From Scatophagus argus (lineage: Eukaryota > Chordata > Actinopteri > Scatophagidae): a stretch of DNA of 64,000 bases. The position numbers were made by a program, and so were the translations under genes. Below are positions 41,481 through 55,036 of the stretch, in pieces. The notes under the pieces were generated by a model. That model saw only the letters and a program-made list of their open reading frames with translations, searched no databases and was not told the DNA's origin. Numbering within the stretch: position 1 is the stretch's first letter; every line of letters starts with the position of its first letter. Location of the stretch: the NCBI RefSeq assembly GCF_020382885.2, contig NC_058506.1:11510318-11574317 (forward strand), read 5' to 3'.

Positions 41481-44400
41481 TGAAACACATAATTTTGACA
41501 AAAATTCAGTCAAACCAAAAATTGGTTTATTCGAATGCAGCAACATTCCTTTTATCCTTTCATGGTAATGTTTCTTCATTTTGCACATTGCCTGTAGTTT
41601 GGTGAAGCTGACTGACTAATCTTTTTTAAATATGAGTAGGCAGAGTGATACCTGATTTTGACTGATTTATGTGGACAACTATGACATAATTACTCTCTGA
41701 TTGTTTTTGAATGTGTACTTTTTTGAGATGATGGATACAACTGATGATCTATATAATTATGTAGCCTTATTAAATATTTTGTTTTTATTAGACAGTGGCA
41801 GATATATTTAAATTGTGATTGATCTATCTCATGAAAATATGATGTAAAACATCAGCATTTCATTGATTTGCAGTTGAGTATTTTTTTCCTTTCAAAATTT
41901 CTACCTTCAAACACACCAGGGTTTTTGTTTTTAATGCCATAGTCTGTATAAAGAGAAGTGGACATGACCAGTGTGATGTCACTTCCTTTGTGGACTACCA
42001 CATTTTGGCCATTGCCATCTTGGTGCCAGGAGTTTTTTGGAGCCAGAAGCCATATTTGGATGAGAGGGTGGAGCTGAGGAGGTACGAGATGTGAATCTCG
42101 CTGAGAACTTGGACACTGTGTAGGTCGCCGTGGTAGCAACTTAAACTTCAGCAGTGTCAGTCACAAAGTAGCCACGCACAAGCGTGCTCCGTGGGACGAT
42201 AATTTATAGAATGAACAGCAAATTGTACTGAAGACTTGAAACTAGTGATTGAGGCCATAAACTCATTAGGAAACTGCTTACTGAGGTAATAAATCAAGTG
42301 AGAAGTGGGGTCATTTTCACATAAGCTTACATACAGTTGGGCTACTTTGGAAAGAAGAGGAGTTGCTCCCCGCTGACCTTTAAAAAGAATGCAGGTTTAA
42401 GGCACTTGAGCACGGGCTTCACTTTTCAGAGCCAGTGGCTACTAACACTTTTTTCATACAGTTTATACAGAACTTATGACAGACATGTTTACTGCAATGG
42501 AGCTAGTCATTTGTATGCATAATGAATAAGGTGAAAGAATCAAGGACCGTGTCAGATTTGGATGTGAATTTTGTGGATAAGTGAAACCTTAGCAAACTGG
42601 ATTGGTAATATATCAGTTTACAAGACTCTAATTTATAACTCATCAGGTGGGGGAAAATATCAATAATTTCACCTTGAAGACACAATAAAACCAATTGTTT
42701 GTTTACTAGTAAACTGTACTGAGATTACTAATGTTGCACACAATAAACCAGGTTATTGGGTGAAATCATGTTAAGGAAGAAAATCAGCAAATGCATTTAC
42801 AGCACATGCAGATCACTAACCTATAGATTATCAATAACCAATTTCTCCCGTATTGTGTTTTTAAAGAGATTGGTATATTTTAAGTGCATTAAATGTTGAC
42901 TGTTGTTAAGGAAATGTGTAGTCATGTTATGTTATAGCCTAGAAACATTTGTTCAGGGGTTGAAGATGCAGTGAGAACAATTTTTCCATATTACTACTAC
43001 CACTGCTGCTACTACTACATACTACTACTCTGTGTCTCTTCTGCCCGTGGTTTACAGTAAATTACATGTGTTCCCCCTAATGCAGAAACCATTTAAATGT
43101 GATAAGAAAAGGTTTGATCAGAGAATATCATCATATTTAGAAAGAGCCTTTATGTGTTACATGAACTACATCACAGAACTGACACGAAACTGCAAAACAT
43201 AAGAGTCAAGACTTTGGAGGACTAAATTTACACACAATTTTCAATTGTGCTTGTGATTTTATCTTTTTCATTCTCTGGAGATGTTTGGGTTAGAAATCAC
43301 TTCAGTTTTAAATATTTACTGATACAGGTCAGACCCAGTTCAAATTGAATATGTGACTGTTTCATATGATTTACAAAAGATTATTTTGGCTGCTTGCATT
43401 TTAATCAATACTTGCTGTCAGTTGAGCCCTGTTGCTTAAAATCCACGTTGCTTGAGGTACTGTTTGCTGAAGAGTTTGTGTGTTGCATTGAAGTATTTGT
43501 CTGAGGACAACAAGGAATGTGTTTCTGTGAATAAAATGCACACAGCTGAGTCTGCTTATGTTGTTGATTTTCATTGCTGACATGTCAGGATATCAGCTAT
43601 AAAGGTTTTTAGTCTAAAATATTACATGTTCACTAGAAGATAATCCTTTATTAGTCCCATTACTGGGAAATTACAACAAGAAGTATGAATTACATCTTTC
43701 ACTACTTGATAAATAGTAATAGTACTGCAGTTAATTAAGTAATAATGGGAATACTGCACTCCAGACAAATGACACAGTGGGCCATTTAGAGATATGAAAT
43801 TGCTGGATGTCCATGAGGTTGGCTGTGGACACACGTGGAGCTCAGCCATGAAATTCACTTACTAATATTTCCACTTCTATGCAAGAAATCTAATGGGCAA
43901 TAACAGCTCTAAAATTTACTGCTAAAATGAATGCTCTCCAGAGGACATTCCTTTCTCTCAACATCCACAGGAATCCTCAAGAATTTTGTTTACTATTAAC
44001 AGGTCTGGGGTCAGTGTCTGCAATGTGTTCCTGGAGGGCAGTGACGAGCGGTCAATGCCTTTGTTTTGTTCCAAATCAGAGGAAGAAGAAATACAAAACG
44101 GAAGTACGTATTTGTGCGTCGAGTAGATGCATCATCTCTGTTTTGTGAAGTACAAACGTGTAACTTACCTCTTTTAAAAAAGAAAATATGGTTTCATAGT
44201 ATAGAAATCTACTGCATGTATTTATACTGATTGAAGAGTAAATAACAGACTACCAATATAAGTAAATTTGACTGAGAGAAAGGACGATGACTTTATTTTG
44301 AAAGATTTGGGCACGGACACAAGTCTAGAATGTGACACACACGGACTTTGGCTCGCTGATTTGTAGTTCGTTTGAGAGGTCAACCACACGCGTCTTTTCT

Positions 44401-44500
44401 ATTGGTTGAGGCAGCTACTTTTAACAGTGCATTCATGTACTCCTCGGATGTTCCCTTTTCCCGATTTGGGAGGTCGTTATCCCAACTTCGTTGAGTTTAT
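41481..44500. other. tmem135 3' UTR continuation and intergenic sequence
   Basis: AT-rich sequence with several AATAAA signals and no protein-coding resemblance. A minus-strand retroposon 3' tail sits at 43636-43680. I see no further gene. Confidence 0.6.
43636..43680 (-). repeat. LINE/SINE 3' tail (L2/CR1-clade type)
   Basis: On the minus strand the sequence reads TTTCCCAGTAATGGGACT then AATAAAGGATTATCTTCT. This is the widespread fish retroposon 3' terminus. Nothing of the body of the element is recognisable upstream, so it is a 5'-truncated fragment. Confidence 0.6.
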
Positions 44501-45070
44501 GAGCTCGTCGACGTAATGTGTTACTGTTGGACTTATTAGTGTTCATGTTAATAAATTACTTTTCGAACTAATTTAGGACACTGCATCGACAACGACTAAC
44601 GCTCACATCCAAATACCATATTACAAATTACATACAAGCAAATGATATTCACAATGTAAAGTAATACAATGTTTCTACCCACCAACCAAATATTTGCTTT
44701 CGTTTGTCATGTGCCTGCGCATATGACGTCAAAGTTGGCGAATCATCATTTTGGCCGACTTTCCTTCTTCCGACTTCAGCCGGCGTTCATGTGAATTTTC
44801 TCACTTGGAAACTCATTTTTCCGATTATTTCGATATTACTTGAATGCACTTTAAGATGCGAATTTCCTTTGTCACCGGAAGCAAATGTTCGGTTGCATAG
44901 AATGGAAGTGGACGAGAGGCGAATACTCGTCAATGTTAATTTCGCGTATGTGACCATCAACGAGATCTTTAGTTCCGTAACTATAGCGAGATCAGTGGAC
45001 TTCGCTGTGTATCATAAAGGCTAACTACTTAGCTACCACTACAGAAAACCTCACAGTTTAATGTTTATCC
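44501..45070 (+). promoter_or_regulatory. ltn1: ltn1 promoter and 5' UTR region
   Basis: A TATA-less, moderately CpG-bearing interval with a perfect CRE (TGACGTCA, 44724-44731) and an ETS-type ACCGGAAG site near 44874. Both are frequent in housekeeping promoters. The transcription start cannot be fixed from sequence alone. Confidence 0.45.
44724..44731. promoter_or_regulatory. ltn1: Perfect CRE palindrome upstream of ltn1
   Basis: TGACGTCA, the full CREB/ATF consensus, 340 bp upstream of the ltn1 ATG. Confidence 0.45.
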
Positions 45071-48000
45071 ATGGGGGGTAAGAATAAGCAGCGGACTAAA
45101 GGAAATGTCCGGGTAAGTGCCAGTTTCTTTATACGAAACATTAGTGTCAAAGTAAGACTGAAAGCAACAAACCCAAGCATAGCCAGTGTAAACCACATGT
45201 TGATGGCTAACGTAACGCTACGTGTGACTGGGTTGTCCCAGCTGTTTCATAATCACTATGTGTTCATCTACCTAATGTCACGTGTCAATGTTACTTTTAA
45301 TGTCAAGTTACTTTCCTGGGATTTTCTATAACCACGCGTTACTCTCATGCTAACTTACTAGCCGTCCAGCAGCGGTCGAGCCGCCGAGGTCCTGACCCGG
45401 CAGGGTGGTATCATCCCGGGCTTTGTGGGCTTCGACACGACTCTCAATTTAGAGCTGAGTTATGTCCCCGCTGTCCATGGCGCAGAGGAGATAGACAACC
45501 TGGTGGATGCTGATTTCCGTCTGGTGCTCAGGAAACTCTCCAAGAGAGATGTTGTCACTAGACTGAAAGTGAGTTTGTACTACAGCCTACCACTTAAAAT
45601 AACACAAAGTACATTATACATGAAACCTGAAAAGCATCTTGCCTCTTTTCATATGTTGAAGTCACCCCAAACGTGTGTCTTGATGTTGTGTACTCTTCTC
45701 AGGCTGTGCAGGACTTCGGCTCCATGTGCCAGGAGCGGGATGCTGAAGAGGTTAAAGGTGTCCTGCCGTACTGGCCCAAGATTTACTGCAAGATATCTGT
45801 GGTAAGCTGCTTATTCACCACAGACTGATGAAATGGCTTTTTTTGTGTCAGTGTCAAGTTACTTTCAACTTTCTGGAAATTGTGCATGTCGAATACATAA
45901 ATAATCACTCCAGTGACCGCCGCAGATTTTGGATCGGTCCTATCCTCTTTATCATTATGTCTAAAGAAGTCAGAACTTTATTGTTAGACCTGTTTAAAGT
46001 TTTTCTATATACTATAAGTGTTGCTGGACATTTACCCTCTTTAGACTTGTCTCTTTTATTCATGCATCTTGGAAGTATGTGAAGTTGTGCCAGAAACCTC
46101 TACTCATCTTTAATCATTCTGTCTGTCAGGATCATGATCGCAGAATCAGAGAGGCGACCCAGCAGGCCTTTGAGCAGCTGGTGCTGAAGGTACGTCGCAG
46201 CCTGGCCCCCTATCTGAAGAGCCTGATGGGCCACTGGATTCTGTCTCAGTGTGACACTTACTCCCCTGCAGCCTCTGCTGCGTGTCAGGCCTTCCAGGCT
46301 GCTTTCTCACCCGCCAAACAGCCTGAGGCTCTCAGCTTCTGCAAGGACGAGATCCTTAATGTGAGTGGCAGCGGTAGCTTTAGTGTGGATAAGAGGAATT
46401 GTGCTGTGATTCTGTGTTAATCTAAACAAATTGTTATTTTCATATTGCAGGTACTTAACGATATTTTGTTAAAGGAAACAGCCGACACACTCAGCGATCC
46501 ACAGTAAGTTTAATTTGTTGTAGCTTCTCTGTCAACTTGGTGTAGACACAATAATAATATATTCTGGCAGAGTCACTGGTTCCCTCTGTTCTCTAGAAGT
46601 GTGACAGAGGAGGAGAGAGAAGCCAAATATGTGCGCATGCTGACCAGCTCTCTGTTGGGGGTGAAGAGACTGCTGTCTCTGCTGCACCAGAATGATAGGA
46701 CGGCCCTGGAGCCAGGACTGGCACATCTTGTTAACTCTGTGAAGTTCTGGAAGTACAGTAAACACAAGACACCCCAGGTACTAGCTCTGAATAGGACTGC
46801 TCTACTCATGACAGGTGTTGAAATGCATAGGCATGTAGCTCATGTAATTCATGTCCTTGTTCATCTGGTATATCCACATAAGGCCATTTCACTGAAGTAA
46901 AATCAGATCCTGGGTTTTCATTCTAATGAAAGGCTGCAGTTTGCATAGATTGTGAGGGATAATCCCAATATATGGGTATAACCCCACTGTGAAGAAACCA
47001 TCAGGTTCCTGAGTAAAGTTTGATAAAGCATAAATGAATTTGAATTTATCTTTGGCTGATGCTCCATGACAGAGAAAACTTTGTTCTAGGTTGCACACAC
47101 AGATTATCTAGATTATTTGTTATACCCTATAAAGTTAACACATTTTTTTTGTAGTTTCTGTTTTGTTAACCAATCTGTCCCACACCTACACATGAATTGA
47201 CTGTCACATTAGAAGCTAAAACTATGTGACAAGTTTTGTTTTTCTGTTTATATAATAAACCTCAGCAATCAGTTGTGGAGAATTTTCCCCTGTTACTACC
47301 ACGTGTTGCTTCACAGGTGCGAGGAGCGTTTTTTGAGATGATGTGTGCTCTGTGCGAGTTCACTCCGGAGCTGGTTCAAGCTGAAGCAGCTCGACTCTGC
47401 CCCGCTGTTCTCCTCAGCATCGACGACACAGATCCTGCAGTGCTGCCTCCTGTGTGGGAGGCTGTTCTTCACGTTGTGTCTACGATCCCTGTAAGCTTGA
47501 GGATGTCCTCAAATGTACTGCAGTGCTAATGTCATTATATGGTCAGATGTTACACCTTTGTGTTGCTACAGTAGACTTAGTAGGCAGTGCGAGGATGACT
47601 TTAACCGCCACTAGTTCAGTCACAAATAATGTTCATGAAAATGTAGGTATTATTCATTTTTAGTTGTGCCAATTTAGAGTTAAGTTATGCCTGATCTATT
47701 ATCTTCCCGTTCCTATTTCAGGATTGCTGGACACATGTGAATGCCAAGAAGGGCTTCTTACCGAAACTTTGGGCTCTGCTAAAAGAGGGTGGCAAAGGCA
47801 TGGCCAAGGCGCTGCATCCTAATTTAATGCCACTCCTCAGCAAAATGCCCCAGGAGGTCACTGATCCCGCTCTGGAATTCTACACCACCTTCTTCACTTC
47901 ATTCATACAAGGGTGATTTGTGTGTGTGTGTGTACACACAGGCTGCATGTTAACCTAACATGATCACTTATTGAATATAAAGGGAACCTGATAGAGGCCA

Positions 48001-51000
48001 TATGCTCATGTAGTGTTATCATTTTAGGAAATTCAGTTCACCAAATGAGTAATTCTGTGCAAATTTTAGAATATGAGAAAACGATTTTGATCAAATATTT
48101 CATCATTCGGTGGCTTGTCTCTTTGATGTTTCTGTTTGTGGAAGCAACGAGCAGTCAGAGAACAAATTAGCATGAAGCACAGTTCAGTTTGGCAATGTTC
48201 TAAAGTTTAATGAAACACACCGGAGATAGAAACAGTCAGGAACAAAAGTTTGCATTGAGGTTGAGATAAGAAAATGCACCTAGAAACAAAGAGATGGTTA
48301 AAAAATATCAAGGGTGGTAACAAAACAGATGGAATGAGTAGGCACTAAAATCAACTTGTGTAAAAGTGAGTCAAGATCAGATAAGAAGGCTATACACAAA
48401 GATAGAAAAAATATTTGTAACAGTTAATCTTTTGAATTCTTAGTTTTGACATTTTTAATATTTTTTCCTGATGTAATGCAGAACCAGGGAACAGAGCTTA
48501 TTGCGTTGAGCCGTAATTGGAATATTTTGTGGGTGACTTTGCATACTTTTGACTTCAGAGATATTGATATAAAATGATATTTATTGCTCTGGTTACAAAT
48601 TATAATAACCTGTGTCTCGCTTGATAACCCTAAAGCTCTATGTGTGTGTTTGTCTCAGTCTGTCTAGTGAGCGTGCAGCAGCGAGCCCATCAGAAAGTGC
48701 AGCTATAGTGACTTCTGTTGTTGAGTGCCTGAGGTACTGCATAATGCACCACACAGAAGAAGAGGAGGACCAGAATACGAAAATACGAAACATGCTTATT
48801 TCACAGCAGGTGGGATCACACAGCTGCGCAAAGTTTTCCAATCATATTAATCTATTGAAGTCCCTGCTTTTCTTACATTGTTTTGTTTGTCTTTTTTGTA
48901 GCTCCTACCACTGCTGGAGCAGGCTCTGGGAAACCCCTCCCTTCAGAATGGACCTCTTTTCCTTCTGGTCACTGAAATGCTCGTTTCCTGGGAGAAGAAG
49001 GCAGGTTTACGTAGTGAAGATGAAGCAGCTGACAGCAAGGGTGTATTTCAAGGGCTTCTGGCAGACTTCTGGCAGGGGCTTGGTCTTTTGTTTGTGCGTT
49101 ATGCCGACAACGAGGAAGCAGATCCACAAGCTTTGGAGGGGGTAGCCACCTTGCTCCAGGTGAGTTTGGTTTTGTAGAATCTCCCCACTGAAATCTCCAT
49201 GTTTACAACAGGAATACAGCACATCTATGTGGCTGTCAGAGGCATTCAAATGTGACCAAAGTGAAACAGAAAATGTCTAATGAGATTTTTTTTCTCACAT
49301 TCCCCTGTGTCTCCAGGTAATGCGTTACCCCGAGAAAGTAAAAAGAAAGCACATCCAGAAGAAGAAATCTGTCAAGATCAGTTTCTCTAAGCCAGAGGAC
49401 AATGAGAAAGCTGGAGTTGGGGGCGATGGTGTTGAGAAGCCTGTGCAGACAGTGTCAGAGCTTGTGAACGAGAAAGCATTTGGGTCCCCACAGACGCAGC
49501 ATTTTGAGGATGTGGTGTGCCAGCTGGCTCAATTGTGTCTGGTGCATATGAATGAGAAAAAGTCGGAGAGACATCTTGTTTTCCTCTCCCTTCTTCTGCG
49601 GTCTTTCCACACACCCAGGGTCTTCAGTGTAAGTCATATTTGACTGTTAGAGAAAAAAACAATGCAGTTTACTGTCAGTTGATTTTATCTTTGTAAGGCA
49701 GTTTTGGTCAACTGATTTACTCAGTTTTTTCACATCACATCAACACATGAATTTGTCTTTGTAAAGGCCAAATCTGTGAATCTTCCTCGATGCAACTGAC
49801 TTTCTCCCTGAACTGTGCTCGTCTTAGACATTGGTCGAATCGGATGATAAAGTAAAGGACGGTAGGCAGCAGGATGCGGTGGACGTGAGAAATCCAGCAG
49901 TTCAGTTCCTGATGGAGGACGTGATGGTGTGGCTGTCACAGAAGGGACGTACAGACACTGAGCACCTGGTGGAGATGATCTTCAGCTCCCTCTACTGCTG
50001 CAGCAGGCAGGAGACCACCCGCATCCTCAACCACATCACCACGGTAACATCACATGCAGATGTCATAACATATGACCTGATTCACACCTTTTACGAGCAA
50101 TCTGATGATTTCTCTTTTCTTGCAGAGTAGGTCTAACCATGCTTCTGTTTCTGGCATTCATGTATGTTCTTTACTCTGCTTTCTAGCTGGAGTTACAGTG
50201 GGGAATTATCCTGCAAGTTATACAGAGGGTATGTGTCATTGTGTTTATGCACACTTTTTTTTTTGGTCAAAGTATGATGTCTGCCTATAAGTCACATATA
50301 AATCATTTACACTGTTAATGATGTCAGTGCTGCTCCGCTGTGCATTCTGTTAGGCATGTGCAGATCCCGAGACGCTAAATATCTGTGGCGACTGGCTGAA
50401 AGGTTCAGTTCTGGGTGAACAGCTCCTGGGATTGACTGAAGAGCTGTGCAAGGCGGGACGCAGCAGCTCTCCCAGTTCTGCAAGCAGCCACAGTTGGATG
50501 CTTATCAGCCTGGTCCTGTCTCAGCACCACAACAATGGTGAACGCACATGCACACACACACAATTTTGTTTTACCCATTTATTTATTGTGGGGGTTTTAC
50601 TAGTTGCCAAACTATGTAATCATCTTTGTTTCTACTTGTGCAGCACCTCTGATTGGAGAAGTTTACATGGAGAAGATTTTAGAGAAGCTCCACACCACTC
50701 TGTCTGAGACCAAGAGTCTGTCAGATGCAGGCAACATGGAGCCACTCATCTCCTTCATCTGTGATGTGGCTTCTACATTCTTCTCTTCTGTGAAAGACTG
50801 TCTTCTGCTGCTCTCTGCTGAGGAACTCTTGCTCACTGTCTTCCAGCTCACCGCCCAAGACCAAATGCACCATCATCTGTCTGGTAGGTACTCGCGTAGT
50901 CCAGAAGCACATGTACTTATCAGATGAGTTAAATGACTAATGTCTGCTCATATCGCTTTGAAAGACTCACTTTTAGGTAAGCTGAGGAAAGTGTGTGTAG

Positions 51001-54000
51001 CTGGGGTCCAGTCATTGGTCCAGCACTCCGAATATGAGGTCAAGGAAGGTGGGTTCCTGCACAGTGCAGCCATTTGGGTGACAAACCAACTCCTCACTGT
51101 TTCTTTGGACATTAAAAGGTAACAAAACACCTTTGTCTGGTGTAGTTTTAATTTAAGTCATTAATCCCTCCCCAAATTTGGGCCTATTCAGTGTGTCTGA
51201 ATCGATGCAAACACTGACAGAAGAATCTGTCCCAAGACCTTGTTCCCTTATAGTTTACAGGTTCTGGTCCAGGCTGTACAGAGCGTAGTGGAGGCAGTCG
51301 TCTCAGTCTGTGAACAAGACTCACCCCTCCTTGTCCAGTTCTTTACCAAACTGACACCCAGCCAGTCTGAGTGGACAACAATCAGACAAGCCTTACCTCC
51401 TCAGGTGAGCCAGCCGATCCACCATTCTTATTCAAGAAAACTAAATAAGACCAATAAAATGAAATTAGACCATCTCATACATTGGTTATGAAGAACTTGC
51501 CGTGTAAGGATTCTGCTTTAATTACAGCAAATCCTCCACATGAAGCACTTGACATTTGTGTGTTTGCTTTTTTTCCCCCTGTCCTCTGCAGTGGGTGAAA
51601 ACCCCTTTACTGTCGAGCCGTCATAGAGGCCTTTGCGAAAAGTCCACTATGGACATATGGAAGTTTAGGGTGTCAACCAGGCTGCCAGCACACCTATGTG
51701 CCTGTGCCCTGTTGGGGAGGGTGGCCCAGCTTGTTACACCTTGTGGCCAGAAGGAGGCAGAATGTCCTTCACAACTCCCAAACCTCAAGTACACAGGTAT
51801 ACACACGCACACACACAGACAGGACATTTTTCTGTAACTTCATATAACTTATTTTTATCAATTGTTTGTGTATGTCAATCTATGATGCATTTCAGTATAT
51901 CTGTAAATGAATGCTTTCCTTTGGCAGTTTCAGAGCTGTTGTATGCACTGCAGTGGTGTAAGGAGGTAGAGTACAGTCCTGCTGCAGTGGCCACATATCA
52001 CAGCCTGCTGACTGACTGGGGCCTGTCAGAAGGAGTCCACAGTCAGGTTCCAGTGAAAGATCTGCTGGAGGTGCTCTACTCAAGGTGAGTTACACTCAAC
52101 AAGTGGAATGATTTCCTACATAAACAAAGCTTCCAGACACCTGACCCCTGGAGCTTTTCCAAGGAGATGGGTGTAATTTGTTGGACTAAAACATAACTGA
52201 ATACAAAGAAATGTAGTAAACGTATCTGTTTCTGAAATAACAAGACAACAAAAGTCATCAACACTGATTGTTATTTTAACAGGCAGTTATTTGGTACAAT
52301 ATCCTCTGAATGTACGTTGACTGTATCGTTGCCCTGTAGGTCAGTGGAGGATGGAGGTCTGTGGTCTCTGACTCTGGAAAACTACATCCACACCAACAAC
52401 TTGGCAACCACTAAGAGTGCAGCCTTGAGGAAGCTTTACGGCAATGCAGACAGGTTAATCATTTGTCTGTCCGTGTAATTTTGAATGTTATCAATTTTGC
52501 CTTCGAAGATGACATATAGCAAGTGTTACCACTGGGTTGCAGTTTGTTTCCAGTGTCCCGAAGCAAACTGAGCACGCTCCAGGTACTCTGCCCCACCATG
52601 AACAGAAACGACAGAGAGACTCTCGTTGCCCTGGCCACTGCTGGAATCGTCAACTGGCAAGAGAACGACAGTGAGAATACACACATATGTATGTGCACAA
52701 ATGTGTGCTTAGACATTTACTTTGAACCAAAAAAATAATAAAAAATAATTGGGCTGTCTGTCACAGATGTGTATGGGTGTCTGGCCGTGCTGCTGTGCTG
52801 CTTGGAATCCAACACACAAGTAGAGGAAGAGGTTGTGCAGGCTATCCTGGCCACCATGATGGAGTGGAGGAACAGCAAGGAGGACTGGTTCCTCTTTGGC
52901 AGGTAATGTAATCACAGAAGCGTTCACAAAGTTTGTTTGTTATATCTCGATTTAAGTGCTAGAAGCCAAGGCAACCTATCTGTCTTTAGGTTGTTGAAGA
53001 TGTTCTAGCACTTCAAATACCACGACCCGGATGACTGAGAACCTACATGTACATCCATTTATGATATCCCACGAAACACTGTCAGAGTTTGGATATTGTC
53101 TGCTGATACATCTATATCTGTCACATCTTTGTGTTGCAGTGACCTGTCTAAAACCACTGCAGAACAGTTGAACCTTGTTGTGGATATAATGCGTTTCCTG
53201 TCCTGGCTGCTGACACGTTGTCCGACAGTTCTCGGGAGCAGCCAGTGGGACTTCTTGCTCTGCTCCATGTTGGCCTGGTTGGAGGTGAGATGGTGATCAT
53301 TGTTATTGTTTTGTTACTTTGAGTTCAGAATCCAGTGTAGTGCCTCCAGAAGTCGGTAAGGATTCAGTTTCCAGGACGCTGAAGCAGAGTGACTCATTGA
53401 TTTTTTTGTTTATACATTTTCAGCAATTATAATTCATAATTTATGACTTGTTTCTGCTGTCTCTCGCTATCTTTAACCTCATTTGCTTGCTATCCGTCTC
53501 AGGCTGCCAGTGAGAATGTGAGCAGTCTATGGAACCCATGGGTGCAGTTGTTCGTGTGTGAGAACGCTGCATTGATAGTGAAGCTGAACCAGTTCTTCAC
53601 ATCATCTTCGCCTGATGTACTGGAGAAGCTGCCATCAGAACTGATTGGTGAATGGACAGACTTCTTCGTAGAAGGAATCTACAACCTGATGTTGCCTCTG
53701 CCTCTGAGTATCACAGGTGAGTGTGCGTGTATTTTATTTTCGGAGGTGACACAGTCTCTGGGAGCCCAGCCTGAAAAGTCAATTTACCCTGTACTGCTTT
53801 CTCATTAATCATATCTCTAGGTAAGGTAGTAACTGCTAAATGAAGAACATTGATATGCTTGACTATGTGTGTCTCTTGTGTAAATGCAGATGCTTTCACT
53901 GAGCCGGACGAGCCTGTGTTCCCTTTGGCGGTGCTGCAGGCTGTCGGCATGGCTCTGACATATGTGCCTGTGCAGCAGCTGAAACAGAACTCCCTGCCTC

Positions 54001-55002
54001 CACGGTTCATAGCGGACCAGAATACAAACCTGCCCGAACCTCTCCAGACGCTCCTTAACACTTTCTGTCCTCTGCTGCTGTTTAAGGCCAGGTCTCTGCA
54101 GATTGCTGTCTACCACATGCTAGAAAAGTAAGGATTTTTTTTTTTAGAGTAACAGTATTGTGCTATGATTAAACTGTTAAACCTACACCAAGGTCTACAG
54201 ATAAGACAAGATAAAAAAAAAAAATAATAAAACAAATGAACATGCGTGCTTATTGTCAATATAGGGTCATGCCTCTGCTGCCTGAGTGTGATGGAGAGGG
54301 AGACAACAGCAAGTCAGATGATGATAGAGATGAGCCATGTCTGTAAGTCAGTGGGGAGGATTGCATTACTTTTAGAAACATATGTACAAAAATATCTCTA
54401 AGTTGTATTTTTAAATTATTCTTACACTGCTGCTTATGTTGTTTTTTGTGTCCAGCTCTCCTCCAGCATCTCTGATGACCATCCTGTCAACCTGTGAGGA
54501 GCTGTGTGATAGCATCCTGGCAGGGGTTCAAGTAGGGGAGTTTGCGGTGGTCCAGCCTTTCAGTGTGGAGTACTCCTGTGTCCTTGGGTACTTGCTGGCC
54601 TGGAAGCTGCTCCTTACTTTTTTCAAATCCTCACCCTCACATGTGAGTCCTGACAAGTCCTGGCCTCAGATTATGTTTCCTGTAGAATGTTTTTTTTTTT
54701 TTTTTGACTGGTTTATGTTTTTGATTTGAGTGTAAGCAAACTGATACCCCGGTAATGTGTATGTGTTTTGATGCCTGAGAAGGGTAAGAACTGTAAGTGT
54801 AATATTAATTGCTCCTCTGATTTATCTCCAGCTACGTGCTCATTATGCCCAGTATCTTAAGAGAAGCTGCTCACTTAACAAGCTGCTCCTTCACCTCTTC
54901 AAACTGATGCCTGAGAACCCCATCTACCCAGGCCAGGGGGCAGAGATGAAGGAGACTAAAACCTTCTTTACAGAGAGCCTGTCTCTGGCTGTTGACAGTA
55001 AG

Positions 55003-55036
<34 letters not shown>

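Noticed and set aside
44704..45024. 106-codon open frame just upstream of ltn1
   Set aside because: It begins with TTG, has no family resemblance and overlaps the CRE/ETS promoter region.
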